64,000 nucleotides of DNA from CAZKRU01 sp964555235 (GTDB taxonomy: Bacteria > Verrucomicrobiota > Verrucomicrobiia > Methylacidiphilales > CAMAQI01): positions 1 to 64,000 of the forward strand of contig CAZKRU010000004.1 of the NCBI GenBank assembly GCA_964555235.1, written 5' to 3'. Below, piece by piece: positions 38,494 through 47,499 of this stretch (positions are counted from its first letter, which is position 1; every line of letters begins with the position of its first letter). Made by a program: the position numbers and the translations under genes. The notes beneath the pieces were generated by a model, which was not told where the DNA came from, made no database searches, and saw only the letters and a program-made list of their open reading frames with translations.

Positions 38494-40647
38494 ATGAGCT
38501 GCAAAATTACTTTGATTGGCGCCGGTTCGGTGGTTTTCGCAAAAACCTTGATTAGCGATATTCTCCAATTCCCCGAACTGCGGGATGCCACCATCAGTCT
38601 GATGGATATCGACACCCAGCGCCTCAAAGTCGCTGAAATCATGACTCGCAAGATTATTCAAAAGCTCAAGGTTCCCGCCAAAGTGGAAGCGACCACCGAC
38701 CGCCGCAAAGCGATTAAAGGCGCACGTTACGTAATCTGCACAGTTCAAGTCGGAGGATACAAGCCCGGCACGGTCATTGACTTCGAAATTCCCAAAAAAT
38801 ACGGCCTCCAACAAACCATTGCCGATACGCTGGGGATTGGTGGAATTTTCCGCGCCTTGCGAACCATTCCGGTCATTAATGGAATCGCCCAGGAGATTGC
38901 GGAAGTCGGAGCTCCCGACTGCATGCTTCTGAATTACACCAATCCGATGGCAATGAACTGCTGGGCCGTCGACCGGGCGGTCGGGATTCCTCATGTCGGA
39001 CTCTGCCACTCCGTTCAAGGAACCTCCCACCAACTCTGCACGCATGCCCAGATTCCTCACGAAGATGTCACCTATTTGGTCGCTGGAATCAATCACATGG
39101 CTTTCTTTTTGAAATTTGAGTACAAGGGTCAGGACGCCTACCCACTCCTCTTTAAGCTCCTGGAGGACAAAAATTTCACCCAAGAGCGCGTTCGTTTCGA
39201 AATGATGCGCCGCACCGGATATTTTGTGACGGAGTCGAGCGAGCATCAGAGCGAGTACGTCCCCTACTTCATTCATCACGGAAAAGAGATTATTCGTGAA
39301 TTCAATATCCCGATCGACGAATACCTTCGACGCTGTGACGCCATTATTGCCACTTGGAAAAATCAAGAGCGGGAACTGATCGGGGAAAGTGGAGAGATCG
39401 AGGTCAAGCCGCAATCTCACGAGTACGGGTCGTTCATCATTCACTCCCGTGAAACGAACACGCCTCGGGTTGTCTACGGCAATGTCCCCAATCGTCAGCT
39501 CATCACCAATCTCCCGGAAGGTTGCTGCGTGGAGGTCCCCTGTCTCGTCGACGCACATGGCCTTCAACCGACTCATATCGGAGCGCTGCCGCCTCAACTC
39601 GCCGCGATCTGCCAGACCAATATTAACCCCCAAGCACTGACCGTAGAAGCAGCCCTCACTCATAAGCGCGAGCACATCTATCACGCGGCCATGCTCGATC
39701 CTCACACTTCTGCAACACTCCCGCTCCACAAAATCTGGGCGATGTGTGACGAACTGATCGAAGCCCATCAGAACGTCGGGCTTCTTGGCGAATTCAAACC
39801 GGTGATTCAAAACACGGGAAAATCCTACGCGGGAACCGGAGATCGGGTCATTGCGAAGCTCGATGCCTTGGATACTCTCCATGAAGGAGCCGCGACCGTT
39901 CCGCTCCAACTCACCGTTCAGAACCCCGAAAATCAGGCCATTTATCTGGATTTTGAGATCACCTGTGATCAACCGGGATATCGTCTGGAAAAAAGTTCAA
40001 AAGTTCGCGTTCAAGTCCCCGCGAAGAAAAGCACAACCCAACGTCTCACGCTTCTCACAGGAGCCGATAAGAGTCAACCCGTACAAGTGCGCCTCTCCAG
40101 CAAAACTCAAAAAGTCCTCTGCCGCGATTTGAGGCTCGAGTGCCGTCAGACGTTGAAGGGAAATCCTGCCCCCTTCAGTCTCAACTTGGCCGGATTCCCT
40201 GCAGTCGAGGGAACGATCTCCCGCAAGCAAAATACAATTCAGGTCACGGCAAAGGTCCTCGACTCGGATCTCAAGCCGAACTTGGAGCAACCTTGGATCG
40301 GATCCTGCGTCGAACTCTTTCTTGCCCCTCGGGAAGGAGGCCAATTGACTCAATTTTTCGTCATTCCACAAAAAGGAAAGACAAGCGCTTTGGTCCTTGG
40401 GAAGAACCTCAAGCCGATTGCGGGCGCGAAAGCAAAGGTGAAGATCACTCCGATTCAATACCACCTTGACGTGGCGATTCCATTATCGGCAACGCGGATT
40501 CCTGTATCAGCAAAAAGCTTCCTCTTTGATACGATCGTGACCCTCAACGCTCTCGGTGACGCGCATAGTGGAGGGCGAGCCTCTCTCAATGGCCGTCTCA
40601 ACTCCAATCAGCGAACCGCCCACTATAGCCTCGTGAAAGAGCGTTAA
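38494..40647 (+). CDS. GH4 alpha-galactosidase-like enzyme with C-terminal beta-sandwich/CBM9-like extension
   Basis: 717 residues. Residues 1 to about 440 are a glycoside hydrolase family 4 enzyme, which uses NAD+ and a divalent metal: Rossmann start KITLIGAGSVVFAKTLISDI, DTLGIGGIFRALRTIPV, NYTNPMAMNCW, the metal cysteine in GLCHSVQGTSHQL (about 171) and His in AGINHMAFFLKF (about 200). CHSVQGT points to the MelA-type alpha-galactosidases. The remaining 270 residues are additional: a beta-rich stretch with PLQLTVQNPENQAIYLDFEI and, from about 590, EGTISRKQNTIQVTAKV... WIGSCVELFLAP, which resembles CBM9-type sugar-binding modules. No signal peptide. An AraC gene is divergent. Confidence 0.88.
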   Translation: MSCKITLIGAGSVVFAKTLISDILQFPELRDATISLMDIDTQRLKVAEIMTRKIIQKLKVPAKVEATTDRRKAIKGARYVICTVQVGGYKPGTVIDFEIPKKYGLQQTIADTLGIGGIFRALRTIPVINGIAQEIAEVGAPDCMLLNYTNPMAMNCWAVDRAVGIPHVGLCHSVQGTSHQLCTHAQIPHEDVTYLVAGINHMAFFLKFEYKGQDAYPLLFKLLEDKNFTQERVRFEMMRRTGYFVTESSEHQSEYVPYFIHHGKEIIREFNIPIDEYLRRCDAIIATWKNQERELIGESGEIEVKPQSHEYGSFIIHSRETNTPRVVYGNVPNRQLITNLPEGCCVEVPCLVDAHGLQPTHIGALPPQLAAICQTNINPQALTVEAALTHKREHIYHAAMLDPHTSATLPLHKIWAMCDELIEAHQNVGLLGEFKPVIQNTGKSYAGTGDRVIAKLDALDTLHEGAATVPLQLTVQNPENQAIYLDFEITCDQPGYRLEKSSKVRVQVPAKKSTTQRLTLLTGADKSQPVQVRLSSKTQKVLCRDLRLECRQTLKGNPAPFSLNLAGFPAVEGTISRKQNTIQVTAKVLDSDLKPNLEQPWIGSCVELFLAPREGGQLTQFFVIPQKGKTSALVLGKNLKPIAGAKAKVKITPIQYHLDVAIPLSATRIPVSAKSFLFDTIVTLNALGDAHSGGRASLNGRLNSNQRTAHYSLVKER

Positions 40648-40851
40648 TTCCGCTCCTCTGGAGTGGTTGTGGTGAAAATTGCAAATGGGTGGGGACTCCC
40701 CGAGCCGAGTTAATAACTACTCGACCAAACGCTCTTTTCCCGACATTCTTGCCCTGCATGAATTCGGCTAAAGAAAACCCTGTTGCCCAGATGACAGGAG
40801 CGACTCATCTGGGACCCGCCGTGTTAACCGCACTTCCTCCATCCGCACGGC
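40648..40851. other. leader region of the polysaccharide initiator gene
   Basis: About 200 bp, with CTCTGGAG-type short palindromes near 40660 and GGGGACTCCCC at about 40693-40705. No coding stretch. A promoter for the 40852 gene is expected here, but none is close to consensus. Confidence 0.4.
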
Positions 40852-42258
40852 ATGTTTAAAACCCGAGTCATCGGCATCTATCAGGCGCTGGCAGGATTTG
40901 AAATCATCCTGAGCTTCGGACTCTATTGGCTACTCCTCCAATTTTTCCACCGCTACTACCCCACGGCAAACTTCATTGATCAGGATTCCTATCTGACCTG
41001 CTCCATTATCATGACGCTGGCGATGGGATATTCCACTTGGAAAACCGACTTCAATCAGGTCAGTCTGATTCACCCCTCCGTACAAAACTCCATCAAGTGG
41101 GCTTTTCAACGAACGGTAACAAATCACTTTGCAATTCTTTTTTTCCTATTCGCCACAAAAAATGAGACCGTTTCACGTTTCTTTGTTTTCGGGTATTTTG
41201 TCGCCCAACTTCTCGCCCTTTTTGCCACTCACCGATATCTCCCTGAATTTCTTGCTCTCATTTTCTTTCGAGGGATGCGCCATCAAAAAACCCTTCTCGT
41301 CGGGCCTCTTAAAAAGGCGATTCGAATGAAAACCTGGCTCTCACGAAAAGGCAAACTGGGGCTCCGCTCTGTTGGAATTCTTTGTGATGAAGCGACCGCA
41401 GGAACTCTCTCCGACCTTAAAATCATCCACTCCTCCAATGGCCTTGAAAAGACCATTCACGAACTCAAAGTGGCACAGGTAATTTTACTGGAGCTCCCCG
41501 AAAAAAAATCCGAATTGGCAGGACTCTTCAAACTTTGTGAACGACTTGGAGTTCGACTTTTGATTATCAATGATCTTCCCGAAATCCTCGGTCACTCCGT
41601 CGTTAATATTGAAGATGACGGCTTCGAATTCATCGGGATGCGCGCCGAACCCCTGGAAAGCCCTCTCAATCGCGGAATGAAGCGCTCGCTGGATCTAATA
41701 ATCGCCATCCCGACCCTGCTCTTCATTCTTCCTCCTGTGACTCTAATCGTTGCCTTTTTCCAACGCCGCCAATCACCAGGCCCCATCTTTATTCGTCAAC
41801 CACGAGGAGGCTTCCAAGGACAACGTTTTGAAATGTTTAAATTTCGAACGATGAGACCCGATCACGGAGAGGAAGGAAAGCAAGCCACCGCCAGAGATCC
41901 GCGTGTCTTCCCTGCAGGACGGTGGATGCGAAAATTCAGCATCGACGAACTTCCTCAATTCTGGAACGTCTTGATTGGGGAAATGAGTGTTGTCGGCCCG
42001 CGTCCCCATATGGTTGAGCATGATCAGGATTTCGCGCTAATCACCTCAAACTACCTCGTGAGATCCTATGTTAAACCGGGAATCACGGGCCTCTCCCAAG
42101 TCAGTGGATTAAGAGGCGCCACCCATCAGACTTCGGATTTAAATGACCGGATTGCCGCCGATATCGAATATCTGGAAACTTGGTCGCTTCCGTTGGATCT
42201 TTCCATCATTTTTCGAACCATCCGACACATGATTTTCCCGCCAAAGAATGCTTATTGA
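40852..42258 (+). CDS. undecaprenyl-phosphate sugar phosphotransferase (WcaJ/WbaP family)
   Basis: Starts the lipid-linked repeat unit by moving a sugar-1-phosphate to undecaprenyl phosphate. 468 residues: four N-terminal membrane helices, a central Rossmann-like region, a fifth hydrophobic segment (DLIIAIPTLLFILPPVTLIV) after MKRSLDL, and the catalytic domain with EMFKFRTMRPD, RKFSIDELPQFWNVLIGEMS, VVGPRP and KPGITGLSQVSG. The sugar (Glc, Gal or other) is not readable. It converges on the minus-strand glycan cluster and is the only plus-strand member. Confidence 0.92.
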   Translation: MFKTRVIGIYQALAGFEIILSFGLYWLLLQFFHRYYPTANFIDQDSYLTCSIIMTLAMGYSTWKTDFNQVSLIHPSVQNSIKWAFQRTVTNHFAILFFLFATKNETVSRFFVFGYFVAQLLALFATHRYLPEFLALIFFRGMRHQKTLLVGPLKKAIRMKTWLSRKGKLGLRSVGILCDEATAGTLSDLKIIHSSNGLEKTIHELKVAQVILLELPEKKSELAGLFKLCERLGVRLLIINDLPEILGHSVVNIEDDGFEFIGMRAEPLESPLNRGMKRSLDLIIAIPTLLFILPPVTLIVAFFQRRQSPGPIFIRQPRGGFQGQRFEMFKFRTMRPDHGEEGKQATARDPRVFPAGRWMRKFSIDELPQFWNVLIGEMSVVGPRPHMVEHDQDFALITSNYLVRSYVKPGITGLSQVSGLRGATHQTSDLNDRIAADIEYLETWSLPLDLSIIFRTIRHMIFPPKNAY

Positions 42259-42274
42259 ATCCGAGACGATCGAT

Positions 42275-42309
42275 AAAAAAAATCGCCCGAGAAACGAATT
42301 TCCGGGCGA
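42275..42309 (-). terminator. strong intrinsic terminator of the polysaccharide cluster
   Basis: Minus strand: TCGCCCG-GAAA-TTCG-TTTC-T-CGGGCGA, an 11-bp stem with one bulge and a TTCG tetraloop, followed by eight Ts (42282-42275). It is placed 55 bp after the SGNH gene, the last gene of the long minus-strand cluster, and just beyond the end of the convergent initiator gene. Confidence 0.9.
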
Positions 42310-42364
42310 CTTGTTAACAGGAAGTTTAAAGATGAAAGTGATCCGTTGTAGAAGTATCAGCCAC

Positions 42365-43297
42365 TCATTTGACAAGCTCCTCGCCGACAATCTCGGCCAA
42401 AACTCGATTCCCTTCCGAGGTTGGGTGAATATAATCACGATAGTGTGATGGATTCCATCGCGGATCAGAGCGTACAACAATCAAGCGGCATCCAATCTCA
42501 CGACTTCCCTCCTCCAATGCCTTTTGTAATAAAGTGAAAGGTTCAGGATCTGGATAGGCTAATTCCCACTGGGATGGATAGAGGACTACAAATGATTTCA
42601 TGGACGGAAATTTAATACGGATATCGCGGAGATTTTTTAAGAAACTCTGCATCCAACGATCCGGAGGCTCAGAAGAAATGGGGGGACCCGGAAAATGAGA
42701 CGGGAACTGCACCATGAGACGAGGCTCAATTAGGGTCGCCCAAACATATTTTTCGAATAGGTGGTAAACGGCACTGTGGGGATGCTGTCGCGGATGAGTG
42801 ATCGAACTTCGCCACTGACTTCTTTCCTGGAAATCCCCACTGTTCAAAACCCAGATCAGACCATCGATGTCGGGGAGAATATCTGAGTTGCGCTCCAAAC
42901 AAGTCATTTCATTCAGGACACTCCAACTTCCAGCCCCCACCGGCCAAACTCGATGTGTTGCCCCTAACTTTTGTTCCAAATTCGGCCCCAATTTCTCATG
43001 CTGCCGATAGTGATTACCTCCATAGACAATGCTATCACCAAGCAAGAGCCAGTCGGTTTCTGCTCCAGGTTTAAAAGCTCCAGCCCCCATCCCACGCTCG
43101 TTAAAAGCCCAATCGTTTCGCCGGAGAAAATTTCCGCTCTGATTCGGCCTTGGAAAATAACCGATCTCCGGATCAACTTCGAAAAGTGGAAAGTCGAGTA
43201 CTCCCGCGACTCTCAGGCTTCCTTCGATTAAGAGCAGAAAGGTGGCACTAAATACGAAAAGGCGACACCATGAAAATCTTACTCTGGAAGCCATCAT
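42365..43297 (-). CDS. SGNH/GDSL-type hydrolase, membrane-anchored
   Basis: 310 residues from ATG 43297. One N-terminal membrane anchor (LFVFSATFLLLIEGSLRVAG). Hydrolase blocks: block I LLLGDSIVYG with the nucleophile Ser, block II Gly in VGAGSWS, block III Asn in WVLNSGDF, block V YRDYIHPTSEGN with Asp and His. Such proteins remove or add acetyl groups on glycans. The start overlaps the upstream glycosyltransferase stop (ATGA). Last gene of the cluster. Confidence 0.8.
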   Translation of the reverse strand: MMASRVRFSWCRLFVFSATFLLLIEGSLRVAGVLDFPLFEVDPEIGYFPRPNQSGNFLRRNDWAFNERGMGAGAFKPGAETDWLLLGDSIVYGGNHYRQHEKLGPNLEQKLGATHRVWPVGAGSWSVLNEMTCLERNSDILPDIDGLIWVLNSGDFQERSQWRSSITHPRQHPHSAVYHLFEKYVWATLIEPRLMVQFPSHFPGPPISSEPPDRWMQSFLKNLRDIRIKFPSMKSFVVLYPSQWELAYPDPEPFTLLQKALEEGSREIGCRLIVVRSDPRWNPSHYRDYIHPTSEGNRVLAEIVGEELVK

Positions 43298-44484
43298 AAC
43301 GATCCTGACTTCAGCTGACACTTCTCAACTCGCGAAAAGATCGCTTTAATCCAGTCATCGGCATTCGACTCAAGGTCATAATGCTTTTTAAAATAAGCGG
43401 ATATCTCGGATCGTCTCTCATTCGATAATTTAAGTCCGCTGGCAAGCGCCATTTCCATCTTAAAAATTAAATCCTGAAGCGTCCCATCAAAAATCGCTCC
43501 GATCTGTGCCTTCACAAGATCTTCCCCTAAATTTACCCCCTTGGAGAGAATTACCGGCACCCCCATCGCGATAGCTTCTACCGCACTAATCCCAAAATTC
43601 TCCTGATAAGAGGGCATCACATAGAGGTCCGCACTCGCGAGCATTTCGTATTTCTTTTCCCCCGAAACAAAACCCAACCATTGAATGCTTTGTGATGATT
43701 CTCCCAGTTTTTCAGAGGCAAATCGCTTTAATTCATTTTCGTAGACGCTGTCGCTTGCAGAACCCCCAATCCAAAGAACAAGGTTTGGATTCGATTTTAC
43801 GAGTTGTGCAAAAGCCTCGATCAAGAGTTCCAAACGCTTTTTGGGATGCAATCTCGCCAAAAAGACAAGATTAATGGCTTTTTCTGAACGAGGATGTTCT
43901 TGAGTGAATTTCTTGCGCATGGAATCAAAACCGACGCGGGGTTCTTGAATCCCATAAGGCAAAACCATCTCCTTTGCCCTGTAGAGCCAAAAGGACTGTC
44001 GGGCAAGAAGTCGCTCCTGATTGGTTGTAAAAATGACCCCACTCGCATCCCTCAATACTCGATATTCGGCCCAGGGCCAATAACACCATTTTTTAAGATG
44101 CTTCAATGGATAGTATTCCTTAAACCAAGGATCCAACATTCCGTGTGTATAAATAAAATAAGGAAATGCTGCCTTTCGAAAAACCCGCCATGCACCGAGT
44201 GAGTGATACTGCCAGAGTCCATGAATGATGGCGGTATCATAATTTTTAAAATGCTCCGAAAGCCACGGAACCAAGCGACCCGAAAAGCCATAAGTTCCTT
44301 GAACGGGGCCAAGCGCATGCACCGTGGTAGAAGCTGTTTTAATCCAAGGATCATCACTAGAATCGAGACTGATAATCTCTGTCTCAATTCCTCTTGATCG
44401 AAGGACTTGGGTCATCTGATGAATCCCCTCGACAGGCCCCCCCGCCTGTGGATTCATGCTTCGGATAATTCGAAGGATCTTCAT
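43294..44484 (-). CDS. glycosyltransferase family 4-like
   Basis: 396 residues from ATG 44484 (MKILRIIRSMNPQAGGPVEG). GT-B fold: N-terminal acceptor domain with YDTAIIHGLWQYHSLGAW and YFIYTHGMLDPWFKEYYPLK, C-terminal donor domain with LVFLARLHPKKRLELLIEAF and the E-x7-E motif in PSYQENFGISAVEAIAMGVP. The THGMLDPW pattern is common in polysaccharide GT4 enzymes. The longer frame to 44568 was rejected because MKIL is the standard beginning. Confidence 0.88.
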   Translation of the reverse strand: MKILRIIRSMNPQAGGPVEGIHQMTQVLRSRGIETEIISLDSSDDPWIKTASTTVHALGPVQGTYGFSGRLVPWLSEHFKNYDTAIIHGLWQYHSLGAWRVFRKAAFPYFIYTHGMLDPWFKEYYPLKHLKKWCYWPWAEYRVLRDASGVIFTTNQERLLARQSFWLYRAKEMVLPYGIQEPRVGFDSMRKKFTQEHPRSEKAINLVFLARLHPKKRLELLIEAFAQLVKSNPNLVLWIGGSASDSVYENELKRFASEKLGESSQSIQWLGFVSGEKKYEMLASADLYVMPSYQENFGISAVEAIAMGVPVILSKGVNLGEDLVKAQIGAIFDGTLQDLIFKMEMALASGLKLSNERRSEISAYFKKHYDLESNADDWIKAIFSRVEKCQLKSGSL

Positions 44485-44569
44485 GAGAAGTTTTTTTTGA
44501 TAAGAAAACCCGAAAAAATAAAATGGCATGCGCCTCAAATGAGGCGAACCCAACTCGTGACACGGCAAC

Positions 44570-46351
44570 CTACGCGTCAGCGATTACGCTGACCTTATTC
44601 TTGCGGATCCAATGGCCCAATACCACTAAAGACCATAAGACCGTCCAAGGGTTACGTCCTCGCTCATGGTTATCCTGGAGCTCTTTCATCACAGGTGCAG
44701 GAATCTTCAGTAAATCAACCGCAATCTCAATTCCTTCATCATAGCAATTTTTGAGAGGACCTCGCATCCACTCACCCATGGGCAAGACAAATCCTTTTTT
44801 GGGCCTTCGATAAACCTCTCGCGGTACTACGTCCTCAAACGCCTTGATCAAAATCCCCTTATGGATACCTCCTTGATTAAAGGCATCTCCGGTGATCCTC
44901 GAGCAAAGACGACAAACTTCACGATCTAAAAAGGGAACTCTTAGCTCAAGTGATACGGCCATACTCATCTGATCCGAATCTCTGAGCAGCATCGGCCTCG
45001 TATAGACCTCACGATCAACCTCTGAAATTAAGTGGAAGTCATCAAGTTGAGATTCAATAAAACGCTCCTTGAGCATTGGCATCCCGATACTTTTTAACAT
45101 CTGCGATGTCCACTTATATCGCTTCCAAAAAACAAGCGATGCACGACCACGGCGAGGAAGATCTAAAAGTCTTCGTGCCCACCATGAAGATCCCATCGGT
45201 AAATGCATGGGAAAGGAACGCAAGCGTTTCAACCACCGCATCTGAGTGAAAATTGGATACCCCCCAAACATCTCATCCGCACCGAGCCCAGAAAGAGCAA
45301 CACGGATACCAAGAGTCGCCGCCTTGTCACAAACTAAAAAAGTATTAAGTCCATCAATCGTCGGTAAATCCATCGCCGCGACTCCCTTCACGATTCCTTG
45401 AACAACATCATCGTCATTCAGCTTTAGCTCCAAATGATCTGAGCCAGCCAACTTTGCCACTTGACGTGAGTAATGTGATTCATCGAGCTCCTCCCCAGGA
45501 AAAACCATTGAGATGGTCTTCAGCTTCTTGGGATGATGGCGGGCGGCAATTAATGCGACAATCGATGAGTCCAATCCACCACTTAAAAAACTCGCAATTG
45601 GAACGTCCGAAAGCAAGTGCCGATGAATCGAATCTTCAACTACTTTCCGAACTTCAATTACTGCCTCTTCAGCGGTTGTAATCGGATCCTCTCGCTCGGA
45701 AAAATCTTCGATCGATCCTTCATTCATCTCACCAGACAAACTCAATTCTAAGATTTGTCCTGCACGGACGGATTTAGCAGAGGCAGGAAGTATCTCTTCG
45801 GGAAATGCACCAAATCGAAGATAGGAAGCGATCTCCTCATACCGTACATCTGCCCGAGCCTTTCCATAAAGCGCACGCCATTCAGATGCAAAAATCCACT
45901 CTCCACTGTTAGCATGCCGCCAATACAATGGCTTAATTCCCTCACGATCCCTTGCAAAAATAACTTTCCCTCTTGAGGCATCATAAATCGCTAAAGCAAA
46001 CATGCCAATGAGACGATCGAAAACGGATTGCCCCCATCGGCGATAGCCAACTAAAATCGTCTCTGTGTCCGAAGATCCCTTCCAATTTTCACCAGCTAGC
46101 ATCTCTCTCAGTTTAAGATGATTGTAAATTTCACCATTAAAAACAAGGACATTGCCGGTAGAAGGGTCAACCATCGGTTGTGCCCCCGTCGGTGTTAAAT
46201 CAAGAATTGAAAGACGGGTATGCCCCATCCATAGACGTCGATCACGAGAGGCCCACTCCCCTCGAGCATCAGGACCACGATGGCTTAATAAATTAAGATC
46301 CAGTGGAACGACCTGGTCTTGAGTACTAATTTTTACAGCGATGCCACACAT
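44570..46351 (-). CDS. asnB: asparagine synthetase (glutamine-hydrolysing)
   Basis: 593 residues. Class II glutaminase domain with the nucleophile Cys2 (MCGIAVKI), SHRGPDARG, FNGEIYNHLKLRE and SDTETILVGYRRWG; synthetase domain with the PP-loop SFLSGGLDSSIVALIAARH and SGLGADEMFGGYPIF. AsnB paralogues in polysaccharide clusters often amidate sugar acids or serve exosortase-linked loci, so the real substrate may not be aspartate. It overlaps the downstream reading of the next glycosyltransferase by 19 bp. Confidence 0.92.
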   Translation of the reverse strand: MCGIAVKISTQDQVVPLDLNLLSHRGPDARGEWASRDRRLWMGHTRLSILDLTPTGAQPMVDPSTGNVLVFNGEIYNHLKLREMLAGENWKGSSDTETILVGYRRWGQSVFDRLIGMFALAIYDASRGKVIFARDREGIKPLYWRHANSGEWIFASEWRALYGKARADVRYEEIASYLRFGAFPEEILPASAKSVRAGQILELSLSGEMNEGSIEDFSEREDPITTAEEAVIEVRKVVEDSIHRHLLSDVPIASFLSGGLDSSIVALIAARHHPKKLKTISMVFPGEELDESHYSRQVAKLAGSDHLELKLNDDDVVQGIVKGVAAMDLPTIDGLNTFLVCDKAATLGIRVALSGLGADEMFGGYPIFTQMRWLKRLRSFPMHLPMGSSWWARRLLDLPRRGRASLVFWKRYKWTSQMLKSIGMPMLKERFIESQLDDFHLISEVDREVYTRPMLLRDSDQMSMAVSLELRVPFLDREVCRLCSRITGDAFNQGGIHKGILIKAFEDVVPREVYRRPKKGFVLPMGEWMRGPLKNCYDEGIEIAVDLLKIPAPVMKELQDNHERGRNPWTVLWSLVVLGHWIRKNKVSVIADA

Positions 46352-47499
46352 GACTGCTTGTAAATCCTATCGTAAAGCGATTGATATTCCTCTTTCATTT
46401 TATCAAGGGAGTACTCGTTCGCGTTCAGAATGCCCTGATGTATTCTCTCCTCCCTCTGTTGCGGTGTCTCCTCAAGCAAGTCAATCATTGCTTGCATCGT
46501 AATAGCGGCATCAAATGGATTCGTTAATTTGGCAGAATCACCAGCAATTGATCGCATTGGCTCAACATCCGATACAATTACCGGAGCGCCGGATGCCTGT
46601 GCCTCAATAATGGGCCATCCAAAGCCTTCAGTGATCGATGGAAATACAAGGGCAAAGCAAGTTGAATAAAGCGCATTAAGCTCATCATCGTTCACTCGCC
46701 CTAGTTGAAAAATTCGCCTAACGGTTCCCGCACTTGTGATGAGCGCCATTTCCTCATCCGTAAGATCATCGCCCGCGATGACTAGATTCGCTCTTTTTTT
46801 TGTCGTAAGAAGATTAAATGCTTCAATGAGGTGCGTCCTGTTTTTATACCACTTCAAAACTCCAACATGTAAAAAAAACGGTGCAATCTCATTCTGAAAA
46901 TGCCCAATATATCTTCGATTGAGAATCCGTAATGCTTTCGCTTTAGCCAGAGGCTCAAAAGATCGATTCATCCCATTTCTGACACAAATCGATTTCACAG
47001 AATCTCTTCGAGCAATACGCAACAGATCATCCTTTGAGGCATTCGAAACACACGCCACCCAATCTGCCCTCATTAATCCACGAACAATCAGCCATTGTTG
47101 CACTTTACCACTCAATCGAGTCTTATGATATGGCTCAAACTCACTCCTTGCTGAGCGCACCGCTATGAGGTCATGACAAGTAACAAGGTGTGATTTTTTG
47201 CCGAGAAAAAAGGTGAGCCAGGAGTATGAATGATCGAGAATATGAAGCACATCATAGGAATTCATCTTGAGGAGAAGTACGATTGGCAATAGCAAAAACT
47301 TGTCAAAATACCCTAGCCACTTAAATAGGGATCGATGTCCAAATGAAAATCTTCCAAAAACAAAAGGAGGCCTGAGTCGCTCGATCTCAACATTCGCATT
47401 CCTGGTGAGACTCAAAAGAGCCTTTGCAAAATACTCCATACTCAATTGACGGTCTGGAAGATAATGCCCAATCAATAAAATTTTAATTTTGTTGCTCAT
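46333..47499 (-). CDS. glycosyltransferase family 4-like
   Basis: 388 residues, GT-B fold. IKILLIGHYLPDRQLSMEYF start, YDVLHILDHSYSW, LVTCHDLIAVRS, ADWVACVSNASKDDLLR, FFLHVGVLKWYKNRTHLIEA and PSITEGFGWPIIEAQASGAP with the donor-binding glutamates. Acceptor unknown. It overlaps the membrane-polymerase gene by ATGA and asnB by 19 bp. Confidence 0.9.
   Translation of the reverse strand: MSNKIKILLIGHYLPDRQLSMEYFAKALLSLTRNANVEIERLRPPFVFGRFSFGHRSLFKWLGYFDKFLLLPIVLLLKMNSYDVLHILDHSYSWLTFFLGKKSHLVTCHDLIAVRSARSEFEPYHKTRLSGKVQQWLIVRGLMRADWVACVSNASKDDLLRIARRDSVKSICVRNGMNRSFEPLAKAKALRILNRRYIGHFQNEIAPFFLHVGVLKWYKNRTHLIEAFNLLTTKKRANLVIAGDDLTDEEMALITSAGTVRRIFQLGRVNDDELNALYSTCFALVFPSITEGFGWPIIEAQASGAPVIVSDVEPMRSIAGDSAKLTNPFDAAITMQAMIDLLEETPQQREERIHQGILNANEYSLDKMKEEYQSLYDRIYKQSCVASL

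Noticed and set aside
38401..39972. Long minus-strand open frame continuing upstream of the AraC regulator (would give about 795 residues)
   Set aside because: It is antisense to the GH4 gene, which has clear catalytic motifs, and the upstream part matches nothing; the AraC protein starts naturally at 38400.
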